The position numbers and the translations under genes were made by a program. A DNA stretch of 64,000 bases from Halalkalibacillus sediminis (lineage in GTDB: Bacteria; Bacillota; Bacilli; Bacillales; Alkalibacillaceae), in the NCBI RefSeq assembly GCF_002844535.1, contig NZ_PJNH01000004.1, positions 279,292-343,291 on the forward strand. The letters are read 5' to 3'. Shown in pieces: positions 17,984 through 26,995 of the stretch. The notes under the pieces are model-generated. The model saw only the letters and a list, made by a program, of their open reading frames with translations. It did no database searches and was not told where the DNA came from. The first letter of the stretch is position 1. Each line of letters opens with the position of its first letter.

Positions 17984-19351
17984 TTAAGCTTTAGACGTTT
18001 TGCCTCGTTCTTCATTTGCGACTTTCAGGAATCGTTTCGTTTCAGCGACAACGACACCAGAGAGTCCGAGGAGTCCGATTAAGTTCGGGAAGGCCATCAA
18101 GCCGTTCATTACGTCCGCGAATGCCCAAACCACATCGAGTTTGACAACTGCGCCGAATAGAACGAATGCTACGAATAGAACTCGATAGAAAATCATTCCA
18201 CGATCTTTAGTCAAGTAACCGAAACATTTTTCTCCGTAGTAAGACCAACCAAGAATGGTCGAGAAGGCGAAGAAAATAAGCCCGATTGTTACGATATAGC
18301 TACCTGTTGATCCTAAGAAATATGCAAAGGATTCAGAAGTCAATGAAGCACCGTCAGCACCACCTGTGTGCATGCCAGCCATAACGATCGTGATACCTGT
18401 GATCGAACACACAACAATCGTATCGATGAAAACTTGTGTCATGGAAACGAGTGCTTGACGTCCTGGGTAATCTGTTCTAGCAGCTGCAGCCGCGATTGGA
18501 GCAGAACCTAGACCAGCTTCGTTTGAGAATACACCACGAGCAACACCCCATCGAATGACTGTACCAATTGCACCACCTGCGACACCTTCAGCCGTGAATG
18601 CATATGTGAAGATTTGTGCTACAGCTTCCGGAACAAGCTGGAAGTTTAAAATTAAGATGATTAATCCACCAAACACATAGAATACCGCCATGACAGGTAC
18701 GAATAACGCCGTCACTTTACCAATACTCTTGATCCCGCCAATTATAACTAATAGAGCTAATACAGCTAGAATAATTCCAGTAACCCATACATTGACATTG
18801 AATGTTGAGCTCATAACGTCAGATACTGAGTTTGATTGAACCATGTTCCCGATCCCGAATGCTGCAACAGCACCAAAAATCGCGAATAGGACCCCTAACC
18901 ATTTGGCGTTCAGTCCTTTTTCTAAGTAATACATCGGCCCACCAGACATATTGCCGTTTTTATCTTCTACACGATATTTGACGGCAAGAATAGCTTCGGC
19001 ATACTTGGTCGCCATACCGAATACTGCGGTAACCCACATCCAAAATACAGCACCTGGACCACCAAGCACGACTGCTGTCGCTACCCCGGCAATGTTACCG
19101 GTACCAATGGTTGCGGCAAGCGCGGTTGTTAATGCCTGGTAGTGGGAAATGTCCCCTTTTTGATTTTTGTCCTTTGGAGATTTAGTGAATGAGAGCTTTA
19201 ATGCGTAAGGTAATGTCTTAATCTGGAGAAATCCAAGGCGGAAAGTGAGATAAACCCCGGTTCCGACCAAGAGAATCAATAATACAGGACCCCACACAAA
19301 ATCACTTGCAGCACCAAAAAAGTCCAGTAAGGTTTGGTTAAGCTTTTCCAT
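17984..19351 (-). CDS. AGCS-family sodium:alanine/glycine symporter
   Basis: A 455-residue symporter with ~11 membrane helices. The AGCS signature appears as ALTTALAATIGTGNIAGVAT (~70-89), followed by GGPGAVFWMW, and GVARGVFSNEAGLGSAPIAA at ~270, the sodium/amino-acid site region. It resembles B. subtilis AlsT/YrbD-type carriers for small neutral amino acids or glutamine. RBS AGGAGG before ATG. A TTGACA hexamer lies ~70 nt upstream on the minus strand. It is transcribed alone. Exact amino acid unknown. Confidence 0.9.
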   Translation of the reverse strand: MEKLNQTLLDFFGAASDFVWGPVLLILLVGTGVYLTFRLGFLQIKTLPYALKLSFTKSPKDKNQKGDISHYQALTTALAATIGTGNIAGVATAVVLGGPGAVFWMWVTAVFGMATKYAEAILAVKYRVEDKNGNMSGGPMYYLEKGLNAKWLGVLFAIFGAVAAFGIGNMVQSNSVSDVMSSTFNVNVWVTGIILAVLALLVIIGGIKSIGKVTALFVPVMAVFYVFGGLIILILNFQLVPEAVAQIFTYAFTAEGVAGGAIGTVIRWGVARGVFSNEAGLGSAPIAAAAARTDYPGRQALVSMTQVFIDTIVVCSITGITIVMAGMHTGGADGASLTSESFAYFLGSTGSYIVTIGLIFFAFSTILGWSYYGEKCFGYLTKDRGMIFYRVLFVAFVLFGAVVKLDVVWAFADVMNGLMAFPNLIGLLGLSGVVVAETKRFLKVANEERGKTSKA

Positions 19352-19620
19352 CGTATTCCTCCTTTTTTGATATTATATGCTTGACTTACACTATAAATAT
19401 TCAGAAAAATTTAAAAATTTGTCAAGTACTTTTGGATTTTTTTTGAAAAAAACGACCTAAAGTAGCAGAAGGGTACAGTTGAGGAAACTTTTATTTTAAG
19501 AAAAATATTTTTTAAAATGGGTAATCGGTAAATTTATTTACAAAACATCCAGATACTCGTTTATGATTTATATAGAAGGGAATATTTAATAAGAAATCGA
19601 TAGTTGCAGGTGATGTAAAA

Positions 19621-20091
19621 ATGGTAAAAGTATTATTTGTTTGCTTGGGGAATATTTGTCGATCGCCTATGGCCGAGGCCATATTCCACGATTTGGTGAC
19701 GAAGAAAGGATTAGAAGAAAAATTCGTGATCGATTCGGCAGGAACAGGAGATTATCATATCGGTGAACCCCCGCATGAAGGGACTGTGGAGAAGTTAAGC
19801 GAGTATGACATTTCTACGAACGGTATGGTTGGTCGCCAAGTTTCAGAGGAAGATTTTCTACATTTTGATTATTTAATTGCTATGGATGACGATAACTTGA
19901 GTGAGCTAAAAAAGCTTGCTTCAGGTGAATCAGAACCAGCTATTAAAAAGTTGCTCGATTATATGCCAGAGCACCCTACTCGAAATGTTCCAGACCCATA
20001 TTTTACTGGAGATTTCGACGAAACATATGAGTTACTTTCAGAGGCTTGTAAGTTATTGCTTGATGAAATCAGAAGAATAGAAGAAGTATAA
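19621..20091 (+). CDS. yfkJ: Low molecular weight protein tyrosine phosphatase (YfkJ-like)
   Basis: A 156-residue phosphatase. The P-loop CLGNICRSPMAEAIF (nucleophile Cys ~8, Arg ~14) and the general-acid loop DPYFTGDFDETYE (~127) are complete. It removes phosphate from tyrosine or arginine residues of proteins. It heads the same trio as in B. subtilis, yfkJ-yfkI-yfkH, with 15 nt to the next gene. RBS GCAGGTGATG before ATG. In B. subtilis YfkJ is linked to ethanol stress resistance. Confidence 0.9.
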   Translation: MVKVLFVCLGNICRSPMAEAIFHDLVTKKGLEEKFVIDSAGTGDYHIGEPPHEGTVEKLSEYDISTNGMVGRQVSEEDFLHFDYLIAMDDDNLSELKKLASGESEPAIKKLLDYMPEHPTRNVPDPYFTGDFDETYELLSEACKLLLDEIRRIEEV

Positions 20092-20106
20092 AGGAGAGGA
20101 AATAAC

Positions 20107-20424
20107 ATGCAATTTCAAACATGGAAAAAAGGTCTAGTATTTGGAGCACTCGTAGGATTTCTCCTAACATTATTCAAACGTGAGGAAAGAGAAGAAGTAA
20201 GAAATGGTTCTAGAAAAGTGAAAGACCAAGTAAAGTATGTGTATACACACCCTTCAGAAACGATTCATCGATTAAGAATGAAGTTGAATCAAATGAACGA
20301 AGGAACAGATAAAGTAATTGAACAATTGAACCAAATTGAACAGTTCTTCGAAAAGAGAATCGACCAAAGTGAGCAAAAGCAGATTGAGGACAATCATCAA
20401 CCGGAAATCGAAGGAAACAAGTAA
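20107..20424 (+). CDS. yfkI: YfkI-like small protein (YtxH-like)
   Basis: A 105-residue protein in the position of B. subtilis yfkI. One short hydrophobic segment (~8-22) is followed by a charged, probably coiled-coil region (~40-100) rich in Glu, Lys and Gln, as in YtxH-type membrane-anchored proteins. Strong RBS AAAGGAGAGG before ATG. Lies between yfkJ and yfkH with 28 nt to the next start, so it is part of one operon. Assignment rests on synteny more than on sequence motif; function unknown. Confidence 0.7.
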   Translation: MQFQTWKKGLVFGALVGFLLTLFKREEREEVRNGSRKVKDQVKYVYTHPSETIHRLRMKLNQMNEGTDKVIEQLNQIEQFFEKRIDQSEQKQIEDNHQPEIEGNK

Positions 20425-20452
20425 ATTACAACTGAAACTGTAGGTGGTACCT

Positions 20453-21286
20453 TTGATCTTTGAAATGAAATTTTGGAAGGAATTATTCAACCGGTTTAAT
20501 GAGGATGATGTTCCTGGGATGGCTGCACAGCTGTCCTATTTTTTCTTACTGTCATTATTACCGTTCATGATCTTCCTTCTTACATTATTAGCTTTTTTAC
20601 CGGTATCTCAGGACCAAGTCTTCGATATACTTAGCCGGTACTTGCCACCTGATGCATACTCATTGATTAATGAGAATCTGTCAGGAGTCATGGAAAATCA
20701 AAATAGCGGATTATTATCTGTTGGTATTATCGGTACCATTTGGTCTGCTTCAAACGGTATTAAAGCACTGATGAAAGCTTTTAATAGAGCTTACCACATC
20801 GAGGAAGATCGACCTTTTTTAAAGCAACGACTTGTCTCAATCGCATTGACGATTGCTATGATTTTAATGGTGGCAATCGCGTTAGCTTTACCCGTCTTTG
20901 GCAGGTTGATTGGAGAATTCCTATTTTCTTATTTAGGATTATCTGAAGGATTCTTGACACTATGGGAGTCCATGCGTTGGGCCATATCAATTATATTGAT
21001 GATGACAATACTGACGATTTTATTTATTCTTGCACCAAATAAAAAAATACCAATAGCTTATTCTTTGCCGGGTGCAATCATAGCTACAATTGGTTGGGCA
21101 TTGACCTCACTAGGCTTCTCATACTACGTAACGAACTTTGCCAACTATTCAGCTACCTATGGAAGCTTAGGTGCGGTAATCGTACTGATGATCTGGTTTT
21201 TCTTAACAGGGGTCATGATTATTCTAGGTGGAGAAGTTAATGCCATATTGGATCGCCATGATCGAACACTATTATCAAAAAAATAA
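20453..21286 (+). CDS. yfkH: YihY/BrkB-family membrane protein (YfkH)
   Basis: About 277 residues with six membrane helices. The family pattern is clear: AAQLSYFFLLSLLPFMIFL (~24), LPPDAYSLI, GIIGTIWSASNGIKALMKAFN (~95), and the late ATYGSLGAVIVLMIWFF (~235). Formerly called RNase BN, the family is a membrane protein of unsettled function. Start is uncertain: TTG 20453 lies five bases after AGGTGG; GTG 20444 and ATG 20465 are alternatives. Third gene of the yfkJIH operon. Its terminator also serves the converging MFS gene. Confidence 0.85.
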   Translation: MIFEMKFWKELFNRFNEDDVPGMAAQLSYFFLLSLLPFMIFLLTLLAFLPVSQDQVFDILSRYLPPDAYSLINENLSGVMENQNSGLLSVGIIGTIWSASNGIKALMKAFNRAYHIEEDRPFLKQRLVSIALTIAMILMVAIALALPVFGRLIGEFLFSYLGLSEGFLTLWESMRWAISIILMMTILTILFILAPNKKIPIAYSLPGAIIATIGWALTSLGFSYYVTNFANYSATYGSLGAVIVLMIWFFLTGVMIILGGEVNAILDRHDRTLLSKK

Positions 21287-21287
21287 G

Positions 21288-21325
21288 AAAGTGACCTAAT
21301 CGCTTATCGGCGGTTAGGTCACTTT
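21288..21325. terminator. Bidirectional terminator shared by yfkH and the MFS gene
   Basis: AAAGTGACCTAA (21288-21299) pairs perfectly with TTAGGTCACTTT (21314-21325), followed by T. The stop codon and last codons of the minus-strand MFS gene form one arm. Confidence 0.9.
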
Positions 21326-22474
21326 TTTTGTAGTATTTTTAAAATAAACGATCAGCATCATCACTGACAAGAATAGCACGATGACATAAAAGAAAGATAT
21401 TCCTGGTAAATATTCGATGAATATACCAGCTAACAATGGCCCGGTTATACTGCCTACTCCAAACATGACTCCGCACAAAATGTTTCCTGCAGGGAGAAGT
21501 TCTTTAGGAAGTAAATCGGTCATATATGAAATACCTAGGGAATATAAGGAACCTACAAGCATCCCGCCTAATGCAAAGGTGACGAATAACCAAGCGACGG
21601 ATTCTTCAAAAATCGAAGCGAAGACAAATGAAATTGTTCCTCCTGCAAGGACGAATAAGATAACTCTCTTTCTACCGATATAATCGCTTAATATACCTAA
21701 AGGAATTTGTGAGAGTATGCTACCCGCTGCGAAACATGGGATGATTAATGAGATCATGCCAACCTCATGACCAATCCTCAGTGCATATACGGGAAAATTG
21801 CTGTGTAACGTCGTTTCTAAAAATCCATAAGTGAATGGGGCTAATAGCGCAACCCATGAATATTTAAACGCACCAATGAAACGCCCTATGGAACGAGTAG
21901 AAGTGAATTGAACCCCTTCTTGGACGGGGAATTCATTGCGTACAAAGAACATCAATGACCATACTAGTAAACACATCGCACCACTAACTATAAACGGTAA
22001 CGTCGGGTTGATTTCAATCAGACGCGTCATCAAAGGTCCAATGGCAAAACCGAGTCCAAAAGCTAGACCATAGATTGCGATGTAGCGACCACGTTTATCC
22101 TCTGAAGTAGTCGTGGTGATCCAAGTCTGTGTCCCAAAGTGAAGGATGGTATCACCGACTCCCACCATCATGCGAAGGATGAACCAGAACCATAAAGCTT
22201 CCCATAATGTGAAAAAGAATAGGGAAGAAAATACAAGCGCTCCACCGACCAGTATAATCGGTTTATAGCCATATTTTCTTAAAGGGGCCTCTAAGAAAGG
22301 CGAAATAATTAAGATTCCTATGTAAAGAGCAGTTGCGTGAAAACCATTTACAGAAGAAGAAATCCCACTTTGCTCTAACAAGATAGCAATTACCGGTAAT
22401 AGCATTCCTTGCGAAAAGCCTGAAATACCAACAATCATTACAAGAATTGCGAATCTCTTATTTGCATTTACCAT
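21314..22474 (-). CDS. yfkF: MFS efflux transporter (YfkF-like)
   Basis: A 386-residue major facilitator with 12 membrane helices. The motif A region between TM2 and TM3 is weak (PLRKYGYKPI) but the second-half copy ILSDYIGRKRVILF (~260) is typical. It sits where yfkF lies in B. subtilis, next to yfkH, and resembles multidrug or metabolite exporters. ATG start at 22474 has a GAGGGCCTG-like RBS. The gene ends inside the shared terminator stem. Substrate unknown. Confidence 0.8.
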   Translation of the reverse strand: MVNANKRFAILVMIVGISGFSQGMLLPVIAILLEQSGISSSVNGFHATALYIGILIISPFLEAPLRKYGYKPIILVGGALVFSSLFFFTLWEALWFWFILRMMVGVGDTILHFGTQTWITTTTSEDKRGRYIAIYGLAFGLGFAIGPLMTRLIEINPTLPFIVSGAMCLLVWSLMFFVRNEFPVQEGVQFTSTRSIGRFIGAFKYSWVALLAPFTYGFLETTLHSNFPVYALRIGHEVGMISLIIPCFAAGSILSQIPLGILSDYIGRKRVILFVLAGGTISFVFASIFEESVAWLFVTFALGGMLVGSLYSLGISYMTDLLPKELLPAGNILCGVMFGVGSITGPLLAGIFIEYLPGISFFYVIVLFLSVMMLIVYFKNTTKKVT

Positions 22475-22594
22475 TCAGGCCCTCCTCGTCTGAATCTTGA
22501 TTTTTCAACCGAAACAAACTCGGTGACATTGTACCCTATTTTCATGTAACATTAAACCGAAAGCGATTTTACAGTACAAAAGGAGAGTCAAACA

Positions 22595-22981
22595 ATGAAA
22601 TTTAACGTTACAGACCAACATATTACGAGTGAATTGGATTATGGAGAATTGATGATTTCCGGGGATGAAACAAAAGGTTTTCGTCCATTTCAATTAATGG
22701 TATCTTCTTTAGCAGGTTGTAGTGCACTTGTCTATAAACGTATCTTAGAAAAACAAAAGATCGAATATGATGAAATGACGATTGAAGCTGAAGTTGAACG
22801 AAGTGAAGATTCCGTCCATAAAATTGAAAAAGTGATGTTGAACTTCAAAGTTAAAGGTGAAGGTTTGAACCAGGAGAAAATGCAAAAGAGCTTGCATACC
22901 GCATCAAAAAACTGTTCTATGGTCCAATCTGTAGTTCCGACTATAGAAGTTATAGAAACTGTTGAAATAGTTGAAGGGTAG
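22595..22981 (+). CDS. OsmC/Ohr-family peroxiredoxin-like protein
   Basis: A 128-residue OsmC-fold protein. The two redox Cys are in SSLAGCSALVYKRIL (~43) and SKNCSMVQS (~109), as expected for thiol peroxidases that reduce organic hydroperoxides. It is short and closer to the YhfA-like/OsmC-like branch than to Ohr. RBS AAAGGAGAG before ATG. The next gene (SE1561-type peptide) starts 9 nt after the stop, so they are co-transcribed. Confidence 0.85.
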   Translation: MKFNVTDQHITSELDYGELMISGDETKGFRPFQLMVSSLAGCSALVYKRILEKQKIEYDEMTIEAEVERSEDSVHKIEKVMLNFKVKGEGLNQEKMQKSLHTASKNCSMVQSVVPTIEVIETVEIVEG

Positions 22982-22989
22982 GGTCTCAA

Positions 22990-23142
22990 ATGACAGAATC
23001 AAATGAAACAGTGGAAGAATTGAAGCGAAGGCTAGTAGACCTACTTCAACAATTCGACGACATTGACCCGGAAAAATTAACGGTGGAAGATATCGATTAC
23101 TATTTACGATTACTTGATGAAATGGAACAAAAATTGAAGTAG
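22990..23142 (+). CDS. SE1561-family small protein
   Basis: A 50-residue acidic helical protein: EELKRRLVDLLQQFDDIDPE followed by VEDIDYYLRLLDEMEQKL. This is the pattern of the SE1561 family, small conserved Bacilli proteins of unknown role. The RBS is weak (AAGGGTAGGG), which fits coupling to the OsmC gene ending 8 nt before. A terminator starts 9 nt after the stop. B. subtilis probably has a counterpart (YfjT) near pdaA; that match is from memory. Confidence 0.75.
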   Translation: MTESNETVEELKRRLVDLLQQFDDIDPEKLTVEDIDYYLRLLDEMEQKLK

Positions 23143-23150
23143 TGTTTTCG

Positions 23151-23187
23151 CCCCTACAAAAATTTGAATGTAGGGGTTGATTTTTAT
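23151..23187 (+). terminator. Terminator of the OsmC operon
   Basis: CCCCTACA (23151-23158) pairs with TGTAGGGG (23169-23176), followed by TTGATTTTT. Confidence 0.8.
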
Positions 23188-23252
23188 ATTCAATGATTTT
23201 ATCATGATAAAGTATTAATGAATTACTTAGGTAAAAAGAGAGGGAGAGAAAG

Positions 23253-24566
23253 ATGGCATCAGTTGCTATAATAGCTGTATTATTGATGGTTACATTGAGC
23301 TTACTACGGGTCAATGTGTTATTAGCGATCATCATTTCTGCAATGAGCGCCGGCTTGATGTCGGGCTTGTCATTTGTAGATACAGTTGAATTATTCATAG
23401 AGAATGTTGGTGGGGCAGGAGAGACGGCCTTCAGTTATATATTACTTGGTGGTTTTGCAGTAGCCATTGGTATGACAGGTATTACAAAGGGCATCGTACA
23501 GTTTCTAAGAAAAGCAGTAAAAGGCCGCCGAGTATGGATGTTAGTGATCATCGCTTTGATCGCTTCACTATCTCAGAATGCGATACCTGTACATATTGCA
23601 TTCATTCCAATATTAATTCCGCCGTTAATTGCTGTATTCGATAAAATGCAATTGGATCGACGTGGGGTTGCAACTGCGTTGACATTCGGACTGAAAGCTC
23701 CATATGTCATGCTTCCGTTAGGATTTGGTTTGATTTTCCAAGGAATTATTCAAGAAGAGATGGCTAATAACGGCTTGGAAATCCCCTTGTCTGAAGTGAC
23801 ATTGGCAATGCTGATTCCTGGTTCAGGGATGATCGTAGGACTGATTATTGCAATTACAATCACTTATCGTAAAAAACGCGATTACAGTAAGGAAGAGCCG
23901 AAAGGTCAACCTTCTAACATTGAAGAAGTCGATGATGAACCGTTTGTGTTCGAACGTCATCATTTCATGACACTCATCGCGATCGTCGCGGCATTAGTAG
24001 TGCAGATCATTACTGAACAAATGGTGCTAGGAGCTTTAACCGGACTTGTTCTGATGTTCGTGCTAGTCGCTGTACCTCTAAAAAGAGGGGAAGAAGTCAT
24101 GTCCAACGGTATAACAATGATGGGGATGATTGCATTCATCATGCTAGCTGCTTCAGGCTTCGGTGCCGTCCTTCAAGAAACAGGCTCAGTTGATGCACTA
24201 GTCGATGCATCTTCGGGGATGCTTGAAGGTCAGAAAGTATTGATCTCGTTAATTTTATTGTTAGTCGGTTTAGTGATTACGATGGGTATCGGGACCTCGT
24301 TCGGTACAATTCCGATTTTGGCAGTACTTTACGTTCCAATTGCAACAGCAGCAGGATTCTCTCCGATTGCCATTGCAGTATTGATTGGAACTGCTGGAGC
24401 GTTAGGTGACGCAGGCTCACCTGCTTCAGATAGTACACTTGGTCCAACAGCAGGGCTGAATGTGGATGGAAAGCACAATCATATTTGGGATACTTGTGTT
24501 CCAACTTTCTTACACTTTAATATTCCATTATTCTTATTCGGTTGGATCGCATCAATCATTTTATAA
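23253..24566 (+). CDS. Na+/H+ antiporter-family (YuiF-like) transporter
   Basis: A 437-residue protein with ~11-12 hydrophobic helices. It matches the Na+/H+ antiporter-like family that includes B. subtilis YuiF; SQNAIPVHIAFIPILIPPLI (~110-129) and GDAGSPASDSTLGPTAGLN (~390-408) are conserved polar-in-membrane stretches likely to bind ion and substrate. It may be an ion antiporter or an amino acid carrier; the family is poorly characterised. RBS GAGGGAGAG before ATG. Single gene with terminator at 24578. Confidence 0.8.
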   Translation: MASVAIIAVLLMVTLSLLRVNVLLAIIISAMSAGLMSGLSFVDTVELFIENVGGAGETAFSYILLGGFAVAIGMTGITKGIVQFLRKAVKGRRVWMLVIIALIASLSQNAIPVHIAFIPILIPPLIAVFDKMQLDRRGVATALTFGLKAPYVMLPLGFGLIFQGIIQEEMANNGLEIPLSEVTLAMLIPGSGMIVGLIIAITITYRKKRDYSKEEPKGQPSNIEEVDDEPFVFERHHFMTLIAIVAALVVQIITEQMVLGALTGLVLMFVLVAVPLKRGEEVMSNGITMMGMIAFIMLAASGFGAVLQETGSVDALVDASSGMLEGQKVLISLILLLVGLVITMGIGTSFGTIPILAVLYVPIATAAGFSPIAIAVLIGTAGALGDAGSPASDSTLGPTAGLNVDGKHNHIWDTCVPTFLHFNIPLFLFGWIASIIL

Positions 24567-24577
24567 AATAATGAACG

Positions 24578-24609
24578 CAGCTTCGCTAACGTTAGCGAGG
24601 CTGTTTTTT
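24578..24609 (+). terminator. Rho-independent terminator
   Basis: CAGCTTCGCTAA and TTAGCGAGGCTG pair around a CG turn, followed by six T. Confidence 0.85.
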
Positions 24610-24740
24610 ATTATACTTTAAGGCTGTTTAACTTTGTTAAGGATTAAAGTATGTGAAAATCTAAGGCTTTCGTCATTAGGACTTGGCGAGAAGCCAAGTT
24701 TTTCTCATGGAAGACGTTTCCATTGACAGTTTGAATGAAA

Positions 24741-24773
24741 TCCTCCTTTTAACAAAATATAAAAGAAGGAGGA
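24741..24773 (+). promoter_or_regulatory. Hairpin masking the pdaA ribosome binding site
   Basis: TCCTCCTT (24741-24748) is the exact complement of the pdaA Shine-Dalgarno AAGGAGGA (24766-24773), with a 17-nt A/T-rich loop. Long read-through transcripts would hide the site; transcripts starting after 24750 would not. A sigma-G-like pair (GAATG at 24733 and CAAAATA at 24753) is present but with too short a spacer to be sure. Confidence 0.45.
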
Positions 24774-24782
24774 TGATCTTTT

Positions 24783-25562
24783 ATGAAAAAAAATATAGTA
24801 TTAACATTGATATTTGTACTGTTATGTTCTTATAGTGCATCAGCTGTCTCCAATGATTCACTTGGTTATGGCTATAAGAAAAAATTTAACGAATCACCAC
24901 CAGACTTAGGTTTTTATGCACCACTGATAGAAAAATACAATGGAATTTACATGGGTGATCCTAATGAGAAAAAGATTTATATCACATTTGATAATGGATA
25001 TGAACAAGGTTATACGAGTACGATCCTTGATGTTCTAAAGGAGAAAAAGGTACCAGCAACATTTTTTCTAACGGGCCACTATGTAGATGCTGAAGTGGAT
25101 TTGGTCAAGCGGATGGTTGACGAAGGTCATCTGATCGGAAATCACTCAGATGGTCACCTGGATTACACTAGATCTTCAGATGAAAAAGTGAAAGAAGATT
25201 TGCGATCGCTAGATGAGAAGGTTAAGAAGACGACGGGTCAAGATATGAGCATGTTCTTCAGACCTGCTAAAGGCGTATTCAGCGAACGCACATTGAAACT
25301 CACGGATGAGCTAGGTTACGTAAATGTATTTTGGACGGTTGCATTAGTCGATTGGTATAAGGATCAACAAAAAGGCGCAGAACATGCGCAAAATGAGGTC
25401 CTTCGTCAGGTGCATCCTGGCGCAATTGTGCTCTTACACGCTGTATCAGAGGACAACTCTTCAGCTCTATCAAACCTGATCGATGAGCTTCGAAAACGCG
25501 GATATGAATTTGGTTCATTAGAAGAATTAATGTGGGAAAGACTTTTACCTGAGGGAATATAA
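24783..25562 (+). CDS. pdaA: Delta-lactam-forming peptidoglycan deacetylase PdaA
   Basis: A 259-residue secreted polysaccharide deacetylase. A signal peptide (~1-22) ends near SASA. The NodB domain shows the PdaA-type motif 1 TFDNGYEQGYT (Asn in place of the usual second Asp), metal-binding GNHSDGHLDY (~121), RPAKGVFSE and the late HPGAIVLLHAVSEDN. It removes acetyl from muramic acid so muramic-delta-lactam can form in spore cortex, which is needed for germination. SD AAGGAGGA nine bases before ATG. Position next to yfjP agrees with B. subtilis. Confidence 0.93.
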   Translation: MKKNIVLTLIFVLLCSYSASAVSNDSLGYGYKKKFNESPPDLGFYAPLIEKYNGIYMGDPNEKKIYITFDNGYEQGYTSTILDVLKEKKVPATFFLTGHYVDAEVDLVKRMVDEGHLIGNHSDGHLDYTRSSDEKVKEDLRSLDEKVKKTTGQDMSMFFRPAKGVFSERTLKLTDELGYVNVFWTVALVDWYKDQQKGAEHAQNEVLRQVHPGAIVLLHAVSEDNSSALSNLIDELRKRGYEFGSLEELMWERLLPEGI

Positions 25563-25664
25563 GTTTCAGCGTGAATTGATAGCCATAGCCAAACCCTTTT
25601 TGCTAAACTGAAAAGAGTGAACATAAACTGAGTAGAGAAGCGGCTTCAAAAGGGAGAGGAAACT

Positions 25665-26534
25665 ATGTGGAAAGAATATTATCATGCACAAGGGATGTAT
25701 GATTTTGACTATACTTTGTATCGAATGGATATGGATCCATTAATTCGAGTAAATGAAAAAGAACGTTGGGTCGACGTACCTGTACGTTTAGGAGAAGATG
25801 CAAAATGTGTCGTACGAGTAAAGGCGGAAGGCACGACTGAAAAACCAGTTTTCTCCGTCATGTCTGATTACGATGATCAGCAAGATATCATTTTTGAGCA
25901 TATTCGCAACCTATTTCAATGGGATCGTGACCTAGAAGAAGTGGATAAATTTTTCCAAGGAACAGATTTGGCACTATTATTTTTCACTTATCCCGGAACT
26001 CCAATCGTAAGGGACTTTCATTTGTATGATTCGTTAATGAAAGTGATCATTCATCAGCAGTTGAACATGAAGTTCGCATTTACACTGTCAACTCGATTTG
26101 CCCAAACTTTCGGTGAAGAGGTAGATGGGTCATGGTTTTATCCCACACCTGAACAGACTGCGAAGCTTGATTATGAAGACTTGAGAGAGCTACAGTTCAG
26201 CCAGCGGAAAGCAGAATATGTCATTGATACTTCAAGAAAAATCGTCGATGGTGAGCTCGATCTTTACGAGTTATCCAAAAAAACCGACAGTGAAATCATG
26301 AAAGAGTTGACGAAATTCAGAGGAATAGGTCCATGGACCGTGCAAAATTGGATGCTGTTCGCTTTAGGAAGGGAAGATCTCATGCCTGGGGCTGATATCG
26401 GAATCCAAAATGCACTCAAGAAATTGTGGAAATTAGATAAAAAAGCGACTAAAGCAGAAGTTGAAGCAGCAGCTGAACTCTGGACCCCATTCAATAGCTA
26501 CGCAGCACTCACGCTGTGGAGGAGTATAGAGTAA
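25665..26534 (+). CDS. yfjP: DNA-3-methyladenine glycosylase (AlkA/YfjP type)
   Basis: A 289-residue HhH-GPD glycosylase. The helix-hairpin-helix KFRGIGPWTVQNW (~218-230) is followed by the catalytic Asp in MPGADIGIQ (~245). The N-terminal ~100 residues form the AlkA-type beta domain. It excises alkylated purines in base excision repair. RBS AAAGGGAGAGG before ATG. No Ada-type regulator is nearby. Same neighbourhood as B. subtilis yfjP (pdaA upstream). Confidence 0.9.
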   Translation: MWKEYYHAQGMYDFDYTLYRMDMDPLIRVNEKERWVDVPVRLGEDAKCVVRVKAEGTTEKPVFSVMSDYDDQQDIIFEHIRNLFQWDRDLEEVDKFFQGTDLALLFFTYPGTPIVRDFHLYDSLMKVIIHQQLNMKFAFTLSTRFAQTFGEEVDGSWFYPTPEQTAKLDYEDLRELQFSQRKAEYVIDTSRKIVDGELDLYELSKKTDSEIMKELTKFRGIGPWTVQNWMLFALGREDLMPGADIGIQNALKKLWKLDKKATKAEVEAAAELWTPFNSYAALTLWRSIE

Positions 26535-26601
26535 GAAAAAGGAACAGGTACTTGCCTAACGGGCAAAACATTAAGTGGCAATTAACTAGAAATCATACCA
26601 A

Positions 26602-26638
26602 AAAAGGACTTAGAATATTTTTCTAAGTCCTTTTAGTA
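26602..26638. terminator. Terminator after yfjP
   Basis: AAAAGGACTTAGAA (26602-26615) pairs with TTCTAAGTCCTTTT (26621-26634). A/T tracts on both sides allow action on either strand. Confidence 0.85.
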
Positions 26639-26684
26639 TGTAAATTGCTTATTAGACTAACACTAGTCGTTTGTTTAAAAGAAC

Positions 26685-26942
26685 TTATTTTCTATGTTCT
26701 AATCCAAACAATTTAGATCTGATATCAGTCATTTCTGTATCAATGTACCTCACAAACAACGTAAAAATACTACCTAAAACAACAAATGAAAAACCGGAAC
26801 TTCCCAGAGTCCATGCTAAAACTGTACGTTGTATAAACGCTCTTTCCCCAGAAGAAGGTATTTGATAAATAATTATTCCAATCACAATTAAAATAACTCC
26901 AAAAGACAATATTATATTACAGCCTTTCTTAATTTTCTCCAC
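26685..26942 (-). CDS. Small two-TM membrane protein, function unknown
   Basis: About 85 residues with two hydrophobic helices (~8-27 and ~42-65), a short loop and a charged tail (DTEMTDIRSKLFG). GTG 26942 is preferred because AAGGGA lies about ten bases before it; an upstream TTG at 26951 is too close to that site. It lies 44 nt beyond the last minor-prepilin gene on the same strand and may be the end of that operon, but no pilus-related motif is visible. Confidence 0.55.
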   Translation of the reverse strand: MEKIKKGCNIILSFGVILIVIGIIIYQIPSSGERAFIQRTVLAWTLGSSGFSFVVLGSIFTLFVRYIDTEMTDIRSKLFGLEHRK

Positions 26943-26995
26943 AGAAATCAATCCCTTATATTTTTCCTCAACAAATCTGCCAGTTACTTTAAATA

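Noticed and set aside
24733..24759. Confident sigma-G promoter of pdaA
   Set aside because: GAATG and CAAAATA resemble the elements, but the spacer is 15 rather than 17-18 bp, so I did not annotate it as a promoter.
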